Shown piece after piece: positions 7,902 through 16,281 of a stretch of DNA of 17,950 nucleotides (its first letter is position 1; each line of letters starts with the position of its first letter). The notes beneath the pieces were generated by a model that worked only from the letters and a program-made list of their open reading frames with translations, did no database searches and was not told the origin of the DNA. Where the stretch lies: contig JANBPT010000958.1 in NCBI GenBank assembly GCA_027575765.1, forward strand, positions 1-17,950, read 5' to 3'. The translations under genes were made by a program, and so were the position numbers. The stretch comes from Tieghemiomyces parasiticus. Taxonomy: Eukaryota > Kickxellomycota > Dimargaritomycetes > Dimargaritales > Dimargaritaceae.

Positions 7902-9477
7902 ATGCCAAACGACAGCATTGACTCGCCGTCTGGTAGGACCCTGGCCAAGTTTGGTAGGTACACAATGCCACCCAAGCGGACGCAACTCGAGGGGGGGGGG
8001 ACACTGGAAGCCTGCCTTCTCGACGGGATATAACGGGGTTACTGATTTAAGTATGACCCCCCCTTCCCACCTGGCACACGACCAGTCGAGACCCTAGTCC
8101 AACAAATTATCTACAGTCGTGGCGTTTACCCTAAAGGTAGGTTCCATGGCACCAAATACACGCCTGTAATTATATAGTTGATTCAGCAATTCCTGCGTGC
8201 CACGCCCACTAACGAGTCAGCTGCCTGTTCGACATTACGCTCGTTTAGACCTTTTTGAACGTCAGATGCGTTACGAAATACCCGTATTTGTACCTCGTCA
8301 TCCGGAGCTAGTTGACTATCTTCAAAACGCCGCGCACCACGTTTCCCGACTTGTAGAAAAGGCAAGCAGCTGGAAAACAAAACTTTGCCCTCTTTTGTGT
8401 CCGTTCCCGCCATGGGAATTGTAAACGATTTCCGTTCGCCGTTACCTCTTTGTACTGAAATACCCCCCCCATTCCTATAATGTTTATCCATTCCTAACCT
8501 CGTCAATAGAGTGCCGTTGGAAAGCTCCATATCCTGATCACCCTTCCCGACGAGAGGCTCCTAGAACGGTTCACATTCGAAGTGAGCGATTGGTGCCGTA
8601 CTGTTGTGGCTGGGTAAGTCTGGTATCTACGATATCGGATTATTGAACACAAGGACCATCGACCTTGGATGCCATCTTCAGACATGACGAACTTAGCCAA
8701 ATAGTATTTACGCCTACCTTATTTACAATGATCATGCATTACCAGGGCTGGTCATGACGCTCTGACCGCCGCTTTCCGTGCCATCATTTTGCGTTGCCAG
8801 ACGTGCAACGCGCTACTCACGGATAATCCACCAGGTAAGGGATTTACAATTGACTATTGCTAAACTCCAGTGGCCCTAACTGAAAATCTCATAGACCGAA
8901 GTGACCGTTGGTAATTAATCAGGTACCTGCCCATGGCTACTCACGGATTGTTTCCTTCCAGATTGCCGCTTTACCATTACGATCGAACTAAACGAACCCA
9001 GTAACGCTAAGGTACTAAATGTAAGCATTATGTAGGGTCCAGCGACAACCTTCCTTAGATAGAGGCCGGATCGCCCCCGTGTACCCGGTTACCACCTGGT
9101 CGCACTTCAACCGCACCATCTTCCCTAGTTTACCATAGCCTCCCTCATTACCGCCGGAAACATGACTCCGTTTGTAGATTGATACCTGGATTCCAGCAGA
9201 TGACTCCCAGCTACCAGTTAAAAAGCCCGTGGATAGTGATGGTACCGAAAGGCCGGTCATCATCCCAATTAAATCCATTACGACGGCGGCTGCTAAGGTA
9301 AGTCAGCCCCCACTTTTGTCTCCGTGTACTGTACGATAACTGGCCAGACAAGTACCTTATGACCCACCGGTGTTGGTATATAACTACGAATTCCGGATTC
9401 TAACCTGGTACCCATGAGCTCTGTACTATGTTGGAATTTCTATACAGATGCAACTATACGTCGTCGAAAGCAAATAG
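7902..9477 (+). CDS. rev7: REV7/MAD2L2 HORMA-domain protein (eight exons)
   Basis: Exons 7902-7953, 8086-8136, 8249-8361, 8510-8613, 8746-8834, 8962-9020, 9178-9297 and 9448-9477 join without a phase clash into 205 residues (human MAD2L2 has 211). HORMA landmarks appear in family order: KFVETLVQQIIYSRGVYPKD (16-35), RYEIPV then HPELVDYLQ, LVEK, KLHILITLP, LERFTFEV, FRAIILRC, LLTDNPPDCRFTI, TWIPADD, VIIPIKSIT, and the C-terminal seat-belt strand MQLYVVE. Rev7 is the accessory subunit of DNA polymerase zeta, closing around Rev3 peptides for translesion synthesis; animal homologues also act in double-strand break repair. Introns are 112-157 bases. All are GT-AG except intron 3, which is GC-AG. 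Codon third positions are almost unbiased, unlike NAC-beta next to it. The Mad2 paralogue is less likely given LERFTFEV and NPPDC. Confidence 0.92.
7991..8000. repeat. Poly-G tract (10 G) in REV7 intron 1
   Basis: Ten guanines in a row on the sense strand of intron 1 (7954-8085). Confidence 0.9.
8362..8509 (+). other. REV7 intron 3, GC-AG type
   Basis: AAG|GCAAGC to CAATAG|AGT, 148 bases, phase 0. A CCTAACC branch-like site lies 14-20 bases before the acceptor. Using GC here gives LVEK-SAVGK-LHILIT, the same spacing as the human protein between LLEK and its next strand. The nearest GT alternatives (8353 or 8421) would delete conserved residues or insert about 20 extra ones. Confidence 0.7.
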
Positions 9478-10388
9478 GCAATTGTGGCACCAATATGGAT
9501 ACGGCCAAATAGGACGACCCGCCTGGTAACTGTAAATTATCCACTTTCGGATCTAGAATGAAACGAGTCCCAAGAATCATGTTTATTATTTTGGCTCCTC
9601 TCGGAGGCAAGGGTCACCAAAGAGGCATGTCAATGTAGCCAAGCTTAACGTGCGTTTCCAATGTATTTAGTGGGCTAACCACGCCTGTGACTTTAAAGTC
9701 GCCAGGTCTATCAAGGTCGAGGGCATTTCGAGCGGCTTATCCTGTCCTCACACGAGGCGTAACGAAAACAGGGAGTTTAATGCACAGGTAAAGTGGGTAC
9801 TCCATCCTGAGTCATAGAAGCCGGCTAAATTGGACAATAGCTCTAGGTCGCTTGGTAGCCACAAAGTCAGAACCCACAAACCTGAAAGGAGCAACGAATT
9901 CCTCGCCAACTCCGAAATCATGCGACGCCGAGGCATTCAATAATGTGACCACCTTTCCGCTGTGGATTGTGGTGAGAGTGGGGGTGGCCCCACCACCTTC
10001 GCCCCCCTCGGGGCCCAACTCACGTAGATGAATACGGATCAGGATCTTAATTCAATCCCAGTAGGAGTATAGAGGCGATGCACCAACGCGATCATGATCT
10101 GGCTCTCTTTCTCTCATCCCTTTTCCACGGTTAATTCGCCAACATTGTCTACGGAGCTTAGAGCCAGCATATTCTTTTTTCATCCGCCTATTTCTTTATC
10201 ATATTCTGTTTTCTACCGTTCTCATATTCAGATAAATACCCATATTCAGCACAGTATAGTTTCAGCGCGCTGAGGCTTATAATTCTAAAGCTTGCAAGTT
10301 CCACGGTCCTGACGGTTGTATTTGACATCGTGTTCAAAGTAATGCGGGGCGCCTTACGAACCGCAGAATTTAGTAATTGTGTTACCGA

Positions 10389-10414
10389 CCTTTCCTATCT
10401 GACCACAGGAAAGG
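10389..10414. repeat. 8-base inverted repeat
   Basis: CCTTTCCT (10389-10396) and AGGAAAGG (10407-10414) are perfect inverted copies separated by 10 bases. They could form a small hairpin. Confidence 0.6.
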
Positions 10415-10897
10415 AAAGTTTCCCTTGCGGTTTTACGGTGCCGCAGGACCAGCGGTCAAAAACGGGTTGGCACTTTGTGCTCTTAGGATCCCGTAGTGGG
10501 GCTTAAGCAAGGAGTTGTGCGATGGTTGGAAACTTCGTGCAAACATTACCGAGTTTGGTGGCGCGATTAGGGGGAGGGGTAAAGGTGGTATGGAGCTAGG
10601 GTCTAAGCAGGACTGCGAGACTTCAAATACCGTAGGTGGCCTGGCCAGCTAGTCAAACGCGATCTGACTAATGAGCGTGGCCAGCTTATTGAATAGGCCC
10701 CCATTTGCCGACCACCAAGACAGACAAGTTAACCTTCGAGTTTTAGGTAGTAGAGTATCGACTAGAATGGTCAAAGGGCTCAAGTTGGGACGAAATCAGG
10801 TGGTGTAAATCAGAACCCGACAAATATTTTCACTATCCCCTTGGGCCTGTTTACCCAACGATATAATGCGTGTACCTCAACAGCCTGACCGGTGGCA

Positions 10898-10908
10898 CCC
10901 CCCCCCCC
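10898..10908. repeat. Poly-C tract (11 C)
   Basis: Eleven cytosines followed by AG, resembling an intron acceptor. No exon was recognised after it. Confidence 0.9.
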
Positions 10909-11136
10909 AGCATCATCTTCCTACGCATCACCCCAGTAACTGAAGTACACTAAAATGGTTATGCTACGGGAAATTCATATAGTAAAAAATTTGTACTAAC
11001 AAATCCGCCCTCGGTACGTCAGGTCCACGACTGGCCACCTAAACAAGTCAGGCTCAAACCACTGCTGCCCCCTTAACGACCTTTCCTTACCAGAGCCTTA
11101 ATATTCAAATGATGGGCGACTAACTGATAGCCTTAG

Positions 11137-11508
11137 TCGCTCCCTGTGTTAAGAATATCCACTTTGTACTTCAGGTACACTTTCGCCAACTCATTCATAA
11201 CCCAACTTTGTCGATTCCTTTTCCCTTTGGAGCTCCTTTTTCTGACCCAATATCCCACAGCTCTGCCACTCTGGTGAGTACTGTTGTCAATTCGCATTAA
11301 TCACTGTTCCCGTGCACTCTGTCACAAATGTTTTAATGGAAATATATGGACATCGGGCAAATTGTGAATTTCCAGCGTGGCTTTCACTATCTCTTCGATC
11401 CCATTTGTTAACTACTCCGAGTCACAGCACGATGGTCCACCTTTAACCATTACCCGTCCAGGGAAAAGCGAATCAGCAGAGAAGAGGACCCAGATAATAA
11501 AAAGCTGA
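11137..11508 (+). other. Candidate exon pair, hydrophobic C-terminus of an unknown protein
   Basis: CTAAC (11120-11124) with TTAG at 11136 forms a good intron 3' end. The next 137 bases are open to CTG|GTGAGT (11274). A 102-base intron would end at TTCCAG (11375), and the frame then continues in phase to TGA at 11506-11508. The joined 89 residues start hydrophobic (many Leu and Phe, as any CT-rich DNA would give) and end polar with a Lys-rich tail. No family is recognised and no upstream exon or start could be fixed, so chance remains a real possibility. Confidence 0.2.
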
Positions 11509-11584
11509 GGCGTTGGCATTTCATACCCACGTGTGCTGACAGGAAAAGCTGAAGTGTATCACAAGGCTCGTTGTTATTGTTAGC

Positions 11585-11659
11585 GCAGACTGTGCAGATC
11601 CTGTGGTTGCAATCCTTGTAGACTTCGAAACATATCACCTCAACTTGCACGCCACAGCG
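11585..11659 (-). pseudogene. Possible decayed relative of the small cysteine-rich family
   Basis: After an in-frame TAG on the minus strand, the frame reads RCGVQVEVICFEVYKDCNH and on to TVC. Its cysteines follow CG-x13-C-x4-C-x2-C, exactly the spacing of the C-terminal half of the two intact genes at 12643-12837 and 13627-13815. The upstream frame (to about 11752) shows two more cysteines 13 residues apart but has two stops and altered spacing. The frame also continues about 45 residues past the last shared cysteine, where the intact genes stop. It may be a relic, an exon with an unseen partner, or chance. Confidence 0.3.
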
Positions 11660-12642
11660 CTATTCAACTGCTTTGGAAATCAAGGGTGTCTAGGAAGTTT
11701 CCCGTCTTAGGCATGTTTCATCCATGGTAGCATTCACAATCAGATTGATACATGCTTGGATAGGTTTGATCGCGAGGCTAGACGTATTGTAAAGGAATAC
11801 TACAGTATTAGCTTTCAGTACGTCCGGTGAGAGAGGCAAGTAGCACGAATGATTGATTAGAGGTGTGATCGCGTGGTTGGGTTGGAACGTATGGCCTTTC
11901 CTTTGGTGGTGGTGGCGGTTGAATTGATCCGGATGTCCCGCAGGAACTGGGTATATTTAACCAGAAAATCGAGTTATTTATTCGGGTCTAACCATTTCTT
12001 TGGGTGACAGCGGAGAAGCGTGTTTATTAGATATATCATTAAAAAAAAGGATAGCAAAGCCAGGATCGCCACTACATGGGGAGGGACTGGGTCGAAAGCC
12101 ACCTAACCTAATTTGAACATGTGAACTTTACGAAAAATCACCAGCCAATGTTAATAGTGGCTGTGGAAGTCGGGTCAACCGTCCCGAAGGATGTTCCATA
12201 CGTCCGGAAAGGAGGAATGTGGCATAGTCGCCTACTTTTACCAATTCCTCTTGGCGATTCTGTCCGGGAAATCTTGGCAATGGAGCGGGGTGCTTTCAGT
12301 TAACGCTAGTTTCACTGTCGCTATCGATACCTAAACATGATACAATCACGAGGGGGCGTTGGTAGAGGCCATCAGCTGGGACCTCTGGGCATGTCACGGT
12401 ATTGATAAAAGGCATCTCAACTTCGATTTGGCCTTCATGCCACCCATCATGTTTCATCACAGAATGGCTCGTGTGCGACAGAAGATTGTCAATTTCTCAG
12501 ACCTCCATAAGCCACTATGGTGTATTAACAGGAACGCTACTTCAGAGAGATTAGACTAAAGAGCGATCGTGAATGAAGATGTCGTTACTATATACCTTGA
12601 GGTGGGGGATTTGGGCGTGGGAATACTAGAGAATTATGGCCT
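11660..12642. other. Gene-poor stretch
   Basis: Plus strand purine-rich overall, with an A8 run near 12041. Open frames at 12121-12303 and 12359-12559 (plus) are about 60 codons each, within chance for this composition, and match nothing known. No gene is called. Confidence 0.5.
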
Positions 12643-12837
12643 TCAATCTGAAAGCCCACAGACGTCGCAGTTGAGGAGATCGCAGTATGAGTTTTCTACG
12701 GTGACATACCGGATAAATATTATACCGCAGTTGTCGGCAATTAATAGTTCAGGGCGCCCGGTTCGAGGGCAGGATATATACTCTCCTAGCCATACAATGT
12801 TTCCGCAGAGGTAGTGGTAGTATACGGGTCGACACAT
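12643..12837 (-). CDS. Small cysteine-rich protein A, 64 residues
   Basis: Single-exon frame starting at ATG 12837 (A at -3). Seven cysteines lie at 2, 11, 23, 37, 52, 57 and 60. The protein aligns end to end and without gaps for 60 residues with the protein encoded at 13627-13815, with 26 identities including all seven cysteines. Shared blocks are P-[VI]-Y, YLCG, VW, GE, CPRT, CGI, RY and C-x4-C-x-V-C-G. Many other positions are conservative (Y/F, V/I, S/T, N/D), which suggests selection on the protein rather than a recent DNA copy. It has no signal peptide or membrane segment. Cysteine pairs such as C-x4-C-x2-C near the end could bind zinc or form disulphides; with no secretion signal, zinc is the simpler guess. 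Function unknown. A TATATAA box lies 156 bases upstream. Confidence 0.65.
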   Translation of the reverse strand: MCRPVYYHYLCGNIVWLGEYISCPRTGRPELLIADNCGIIFIRYVTVENSYCDLLNCDVCGLSD

Positions 12838-13626
12838 GCTGCTTGATAAAACCCTGACAGAACTAAGGAGTAGAGATTATGGGTGCTAAAATGGGCTGGG
12901 GTAATGGACTGCTCTTGCGAGGTCTGGCATCGTAGAGCCTCCTTTGTGAAAAAATCGCCGAGAGTGGACTTACTACCGAAAAAATTAATGACTTATATAC
13001 TATGGCAACCGGTTAAAGGTGGACGGCGTTGGATGGGGTGTGGCTATAAACTAGGTTGGAGGTAGGTCGTTGCGAATAACCGAATGGTCAAGTCGGCAGT
13101 GAAACTAGAAGATGTTGATCACTCACGGGCTGTCTTTTGTGAGGTGTGGTAAATAGTGTGATTCATAAGGGGCCTCATTTGGAAACCTTGTTGCAGGGTA
13201 CACTCGTGTCCCTAACAGCTCTGGATTGAACCTGCCAACAGCAATTGCAGTGGTCAATAAACATGGAATGTCCTCCCACAAGGTCTATATACGAATAGAA
13301 ACGTATGTATCAAGCGGTGATGGGAACAACCAGTGTACACAGATATTTTGCAACGCTGTCTGCTCGTAGCATTGCTCGACATGGTCAGTTACCCAACCTA
13401 GAATGCCCCTATATCGACCCAGTCTCAACCATCTCCAGTGGGGCGCTTTTCCTTGAAGTCCAAGACCGATTTAACTGCCGCTTACTCTCAGAGATGAAAA
13501 AGAAATTGTACTCATTTTGGAATCCGATGAAGTGAAGAGCCATAGAGGTCTTAGCAGTTATTATTTTTGACCAAGATGCACTCTATCTCCAGAACGTGAA
13601 AGTGGGGACTTCCAACACCCATTACC
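12838..13626. other. Spacer between the two cysteine-rich genes
   Basis: Contains the probable promoter and leader of gene A (TATATAA at 12993-12999) and the 3' region of gene B. A 76-codon plus-strand frame (13305-13535) has no recognisable likeness and is not called. Confidence 0.5.
12993..12999 (-). promoter_or_regulatory. TATATAA box upstream of cysteine-rich gene A
   Basis: TATATAA on the minus strand, 156 bases before the ATG at 12837. The sister gene has the same element at nearly the same distance (149 bases). Confidence 0.4.
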
Positions 13627-13815
13627 CTAGTGTCCACACACCCCACAATCCGACCGGCCACAGTTTTCAATCTTCTGTGCGTAATAGCGATCATCTAGGA
13701 TGCCGCAATCGTAAGTTCTAACCCGGCGCAGCTGACGCGTCCGGGGGCAGGTGTAGAACTCACCCGACCATACCATGGAACCGCAGAGGTAGCGAAAGTA
13801 AATGGGCTCGCACAT
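13627..13815 (-). CDS. Small cysteine-rich protein B, 62 residues
   Basis: Paralogue of the protein encoded at 12643-12837, on the same strand and 0.8 kb away. The ATG at 13815 (CACACC-ATG) is chosen because the alignment with gene A starts exactly there (MCEPIYFRYLCG against MCRPVYYHYLCG). An in-frame GTG eight codons upstream is not needed. All seven cysteines match. The middle (27-36) is basic here (RQLRRVRTYD) and hydrophobic in A, so this loop is free to vary or has diverged in function. The protein ends two residues after the last cysteine (GH), close to where A ends. No signal peptide is present. I do not recognise the family; small CG-containing fungal proteins with spaced cysteines exist, but no name can be assigned. 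Confidence 0.65.
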   Translation of the reverse strand: MCEPIYFRYLCGSMVWSGEFYTCPRTRQLRRVRTYDCGILDDRYYAQKIENCGRSDCGVCGH

Positions 13816-13963
13816 GGTGTGTTTGGGGTTGCTATGCACAATTAAGGGTACGGGAGACGGTCACAGACAAGCCTGGGATGAGATACAACAGATGCAGGTG
13901 ATCACTTTGCAAAAGATAGTTAGGGTACGGTGCAACGATGGCTATGTCCCACTAAAGAGTCCA

Positions 13964-13970
13964 TTATATA
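13964..13970 (-). promoter_or_regulatory. TATATAA box upstream of cysteine-rich gene B
   Basis: TATATAAT on the minus strand, 149 bases before the ATG at 13815, matching the arrangement in the sister gene. Confidence 0.4.
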
Positions 13971-15338
13971 CCTATCAACAGAAATGGCGGGGGTGGCAAG
14001 CCCGAATGGCCAAACTAGCCGTCGGAGCGATTCGCTATATTATAATATTTCCTTTTCCCACGAAAGTCTCTGTAGCTTGGATCCGGCGTACTAATATCGC
14101 TCTGTCCATCGGTGAGTGTGCTGAATTAGAGAGTGCGATGAATTTGGGTGCCATTAATCAGTACGCCAGTGTGATAGATTCGTCAGCACAGACAACAGAG
14201 ATCGCATGGGCGACTTCGCCAAGTCGCTATTAAGGTGGGAATGCTGAGAACTTGCTCTATTACATGAACCCTAACGGTAACCTCCAATCGCGCCGTATCA
14301 GGCCGACTTTTTCCGTACAGATAAATTACTCAATCGAGTGATGATATCGGTAAGAGAGTGATACCCTCCGGGGTTTCCACGTCAACCGGACGACGGTGTT
14401 CGTTGGCCTACCCCATATCTATCCTTGTGGGACTACCTCTTAACCGTCAGCGCTTCTGATATCTATTTTGGGCATCACTTCCTCCGAAAGATCGTCTTTT
14501 GGGGTAGACAACTCAGTATACTCCCCAAGGGTGAGTACCTGTCACACCCCAAACCATCAATTTCGCCACAATCCTGCTGATCTGTAGTAACTGCGCTTCC
14601 CGCCCCGATATTTTTTCATCACCATTTACGTGGTAGCCAAGAAACTCTTTGTGGCAGCCACTCAGTCACACTAGCTACCGGTTCCTACCAGCCTCTATTC
14701 ACCATATGCCTTAATTACCTTTTCCCGACTTACGACCGGGGCGAATACCATCCGCCTCGCCACTTTACTCAACGCTAATCATGACTCACGTTGAAGTTTC
14801 GCCGGCTATAAAGGCTAGCGAAAAGAGCACCTTAATAAAGCCCGTCGTTATCTACTACCCTTTGATTACTATCCCGATCACACTGGCCTCCTACCTACCA
14901 CAAGGACGTCGGACACGTTATCGATCTGAACGAGCCTCGTCATTTAATGCGGGTAGGCATGATACAGTGATGTTTCGGAAGACCGGCTGATTATGTCAAC
15001 TAGTCGTATTAGACCGAGCTTCTCCGATAGAATGTAGCACACAGTGATACGACTCTGTTATTGGTTTCCCATGGCTCGAAATCCTGGAATCTATATGAAA
15101 ATGGCAGCCGGACGTTGGTGGCCACCAATGTAATAGCCGTAGGTCGTATGCCCCAGAGATGGCAGTTATGCGCCCCGTGTAACAACCCAATACGGCTACC
15201 TTGAAGCAATGACTATCGTAGCTCTACATCCCTTTTCCGAAAGTAGTCGCATGACCAGAGTCTGAATCTTATCAGTCAGAATCGAAAGTTACCAATCTCT
15301 GTATGTTTCTATACTATGTTTTAACAAAGCCGGATTTC

Positions 15339-15387
15339 AGCCGAAGCCGGTATATACTTCTCACTATTACATGTTTTTGCTTCGGCT
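15339..15387. repeat. 9-base inverted repeat
   Basis: AGCCGAAGC (15339-15347) and GCTTCGGCT (15379-15387) are perfect inverted copies with a 31-base spacer. No mobile-element gene lies next to it. Confidence 0.55.
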
Positions 15388-15413
15388 CCTCTAACATTTG
15401 ATGAAGATCACCA

Positions 15414-15429
15414 GGGCACCGCCGTGCCC
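15414..15429. repeat. Small perfect hairpin
   Basis: GGGCAC and GTGCCC flank a four-base loop (CGCC). A downstream GCACGGCG (15446-15453) can pair with CGCCGTGC (15420-15427) as an alternative fold. Confidence 0.5.
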
Positions 15430-16143
15430 ATCATTACATGAATAGCACGGCGATTCGTTCGAAGGGGTTTGTCTTAATACCCTCGCACTGACTATATTAT
15501 TCTTACCACCCAACCCCCCTTCTCCGTTAATGTTTCAACTAGACACATGGTGAACAGGCAGAATTTCCTGCAAAACGCATTGAGGGAAAGACAAACAAAG
15601 TTCGAGTAGAATTAGGTCATTGATTGGGATGATTTCCTCGGTAGACCAGCTGCACCCTCTGGCTCACCTTGCTCGCCTTGTCTCAACGGGAGGTGGGTGG
15701 GAAGAGGAGACGTGATCCCGTCGAGCTAGAGGCAATTCCTGCCCGGTTTATATTGGATATCACGATCAGCGTGGGGAAGTCCAGCGGCACACTCCCTGGT
15801 GATGCATCATGGTAAGCTTACATGGTCATGGCTGGATTGTTTCAGGGCACCATCATATCGTCCTTCACCCGCCACGTCATATCATTTAGCTGGGACGGCA
15901 TAGCCACACAAGGCACGTCCCTTAGCTTGCCTAGGCCGCGAACCAGAGGTATATCACCTCGGCAGGTCTCTCCTTCCTCCTCCCCTTTCTGCTTAACTCG
16001 CGCCATCTTCTTGTTTCGTTTTTTCCTAGACTTTATTCTGAATAACCCTGCCCTACATATAGCAGCAGCCCCTTACCTCTTCACACGCCCTTTCCGGTCA
16101 ACCCCGACACCATCGTTCTCGGCTATACCGTTCTTCATTCACC

Positions 16144-16281
16144 ATGAGCGGCCTTCCTGGTGCCCACGGTATCGATTTTGACCGCACGGAGGATTTCCAG
16201 GTGGATATCCCTGTCGAACTTCGTCTTGATTATGACACTGGCAACATGGACCCGGACGATCCGGGCTATTTTCTGCCCTAA
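16144..16281 (+). CDS. Candidate short acidic protein or first exon, 45 residues
   Basis: The ATG at 16144 has a strong context (TTCACC-ATG-A) and sits directly after a 190-base CT-rich tract like that before REV7. The frame reads MSGLPGAHGIDFDRTEDFQ and ends at TAA 16279-16281. The product is very acidic, with eight Asp in its last 25 residues, and has no cysteine. It may be a whole small protein or the first exon of a longer gene: CAG|GTGGAT at 16201 and G|GTATCG at 16169 are the possible donors, both weak. I recognise no family. Confidence 0.35.
   Translation: MSGLPGAHGIDFDRTEDFQVDIPVELRLDYDTGNMDPDDPGYFLP

Larger units (their letters stand above)
9478..11136. other. Gene-poor stretch right of REV7
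   Basis: No recognisable gene. The start should include the REV7 3' end. About 10100-10260 is CT-rich on the plus strand, like the promoter/leader tracts elsewhere here. A short plus frame follows from the ATG at 10342 (54 codons), with no likeness to a known protein. On the minus strand, 9812-10018 is open and Gly/Pro-rich with a GC-rich start, and could be an exon of an unknown gene. Nothing decides between these. Confidence 0.5.
13816..16143. other. Gene-poor stretch, 2.3 kb
   Basis: The left end holds the promoter of cysteine-rich gene B. A 143-codon plus frame (13802-14233) is the longest open frame here but matches nothing and overlaps gene B antisense. A possible exon pair lies on the plus strand (open 14362-14530, GTGAGT donor at 14531, acceptor CACTAG at 14674, in-phase TAA at 14776-14778), also unrecognised. 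About 15950-16143 is strongly CT-rich on the plus strand, like the leader before REV7. Confidence 0.5.

Noticed and set aside
8183..8530. 115-codon minus-strand frame
   Set aside because: It lies antisense to REV7 exon 3 and its flanking introns; REV7 is supported by homology.
12755..12785. tRNA-like GGTTCGA box
   Set aside because: Only a four-pair T-stem can form, and no acceptor stem or A box was found nearby.
12569..12814. 81-codon plus-strand frame
   Set aside because: Antisense to cysteine-rich gene A, whose protein is conserved in a paralogue.
13802..14233. 143-codon plus-strand frame
   Set aside because: It is the longest frame in the gene-poor region, but one of this size is expected about once by chance. 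It overlaps cysteine-rich gene B antisense and matches nothing.
15414..15453. Hairpins as a possible transposon end or terminator
   Set aside because: No transposase frame, target duplication or second end was seen.
15822..16181. 119-codon plus-strand frame rich in Ser, Pro and Phe
   Set aside because: It runs through a CT-rich leader-like tract where stops are rare by composition, and it overlaps the better start at 16144.
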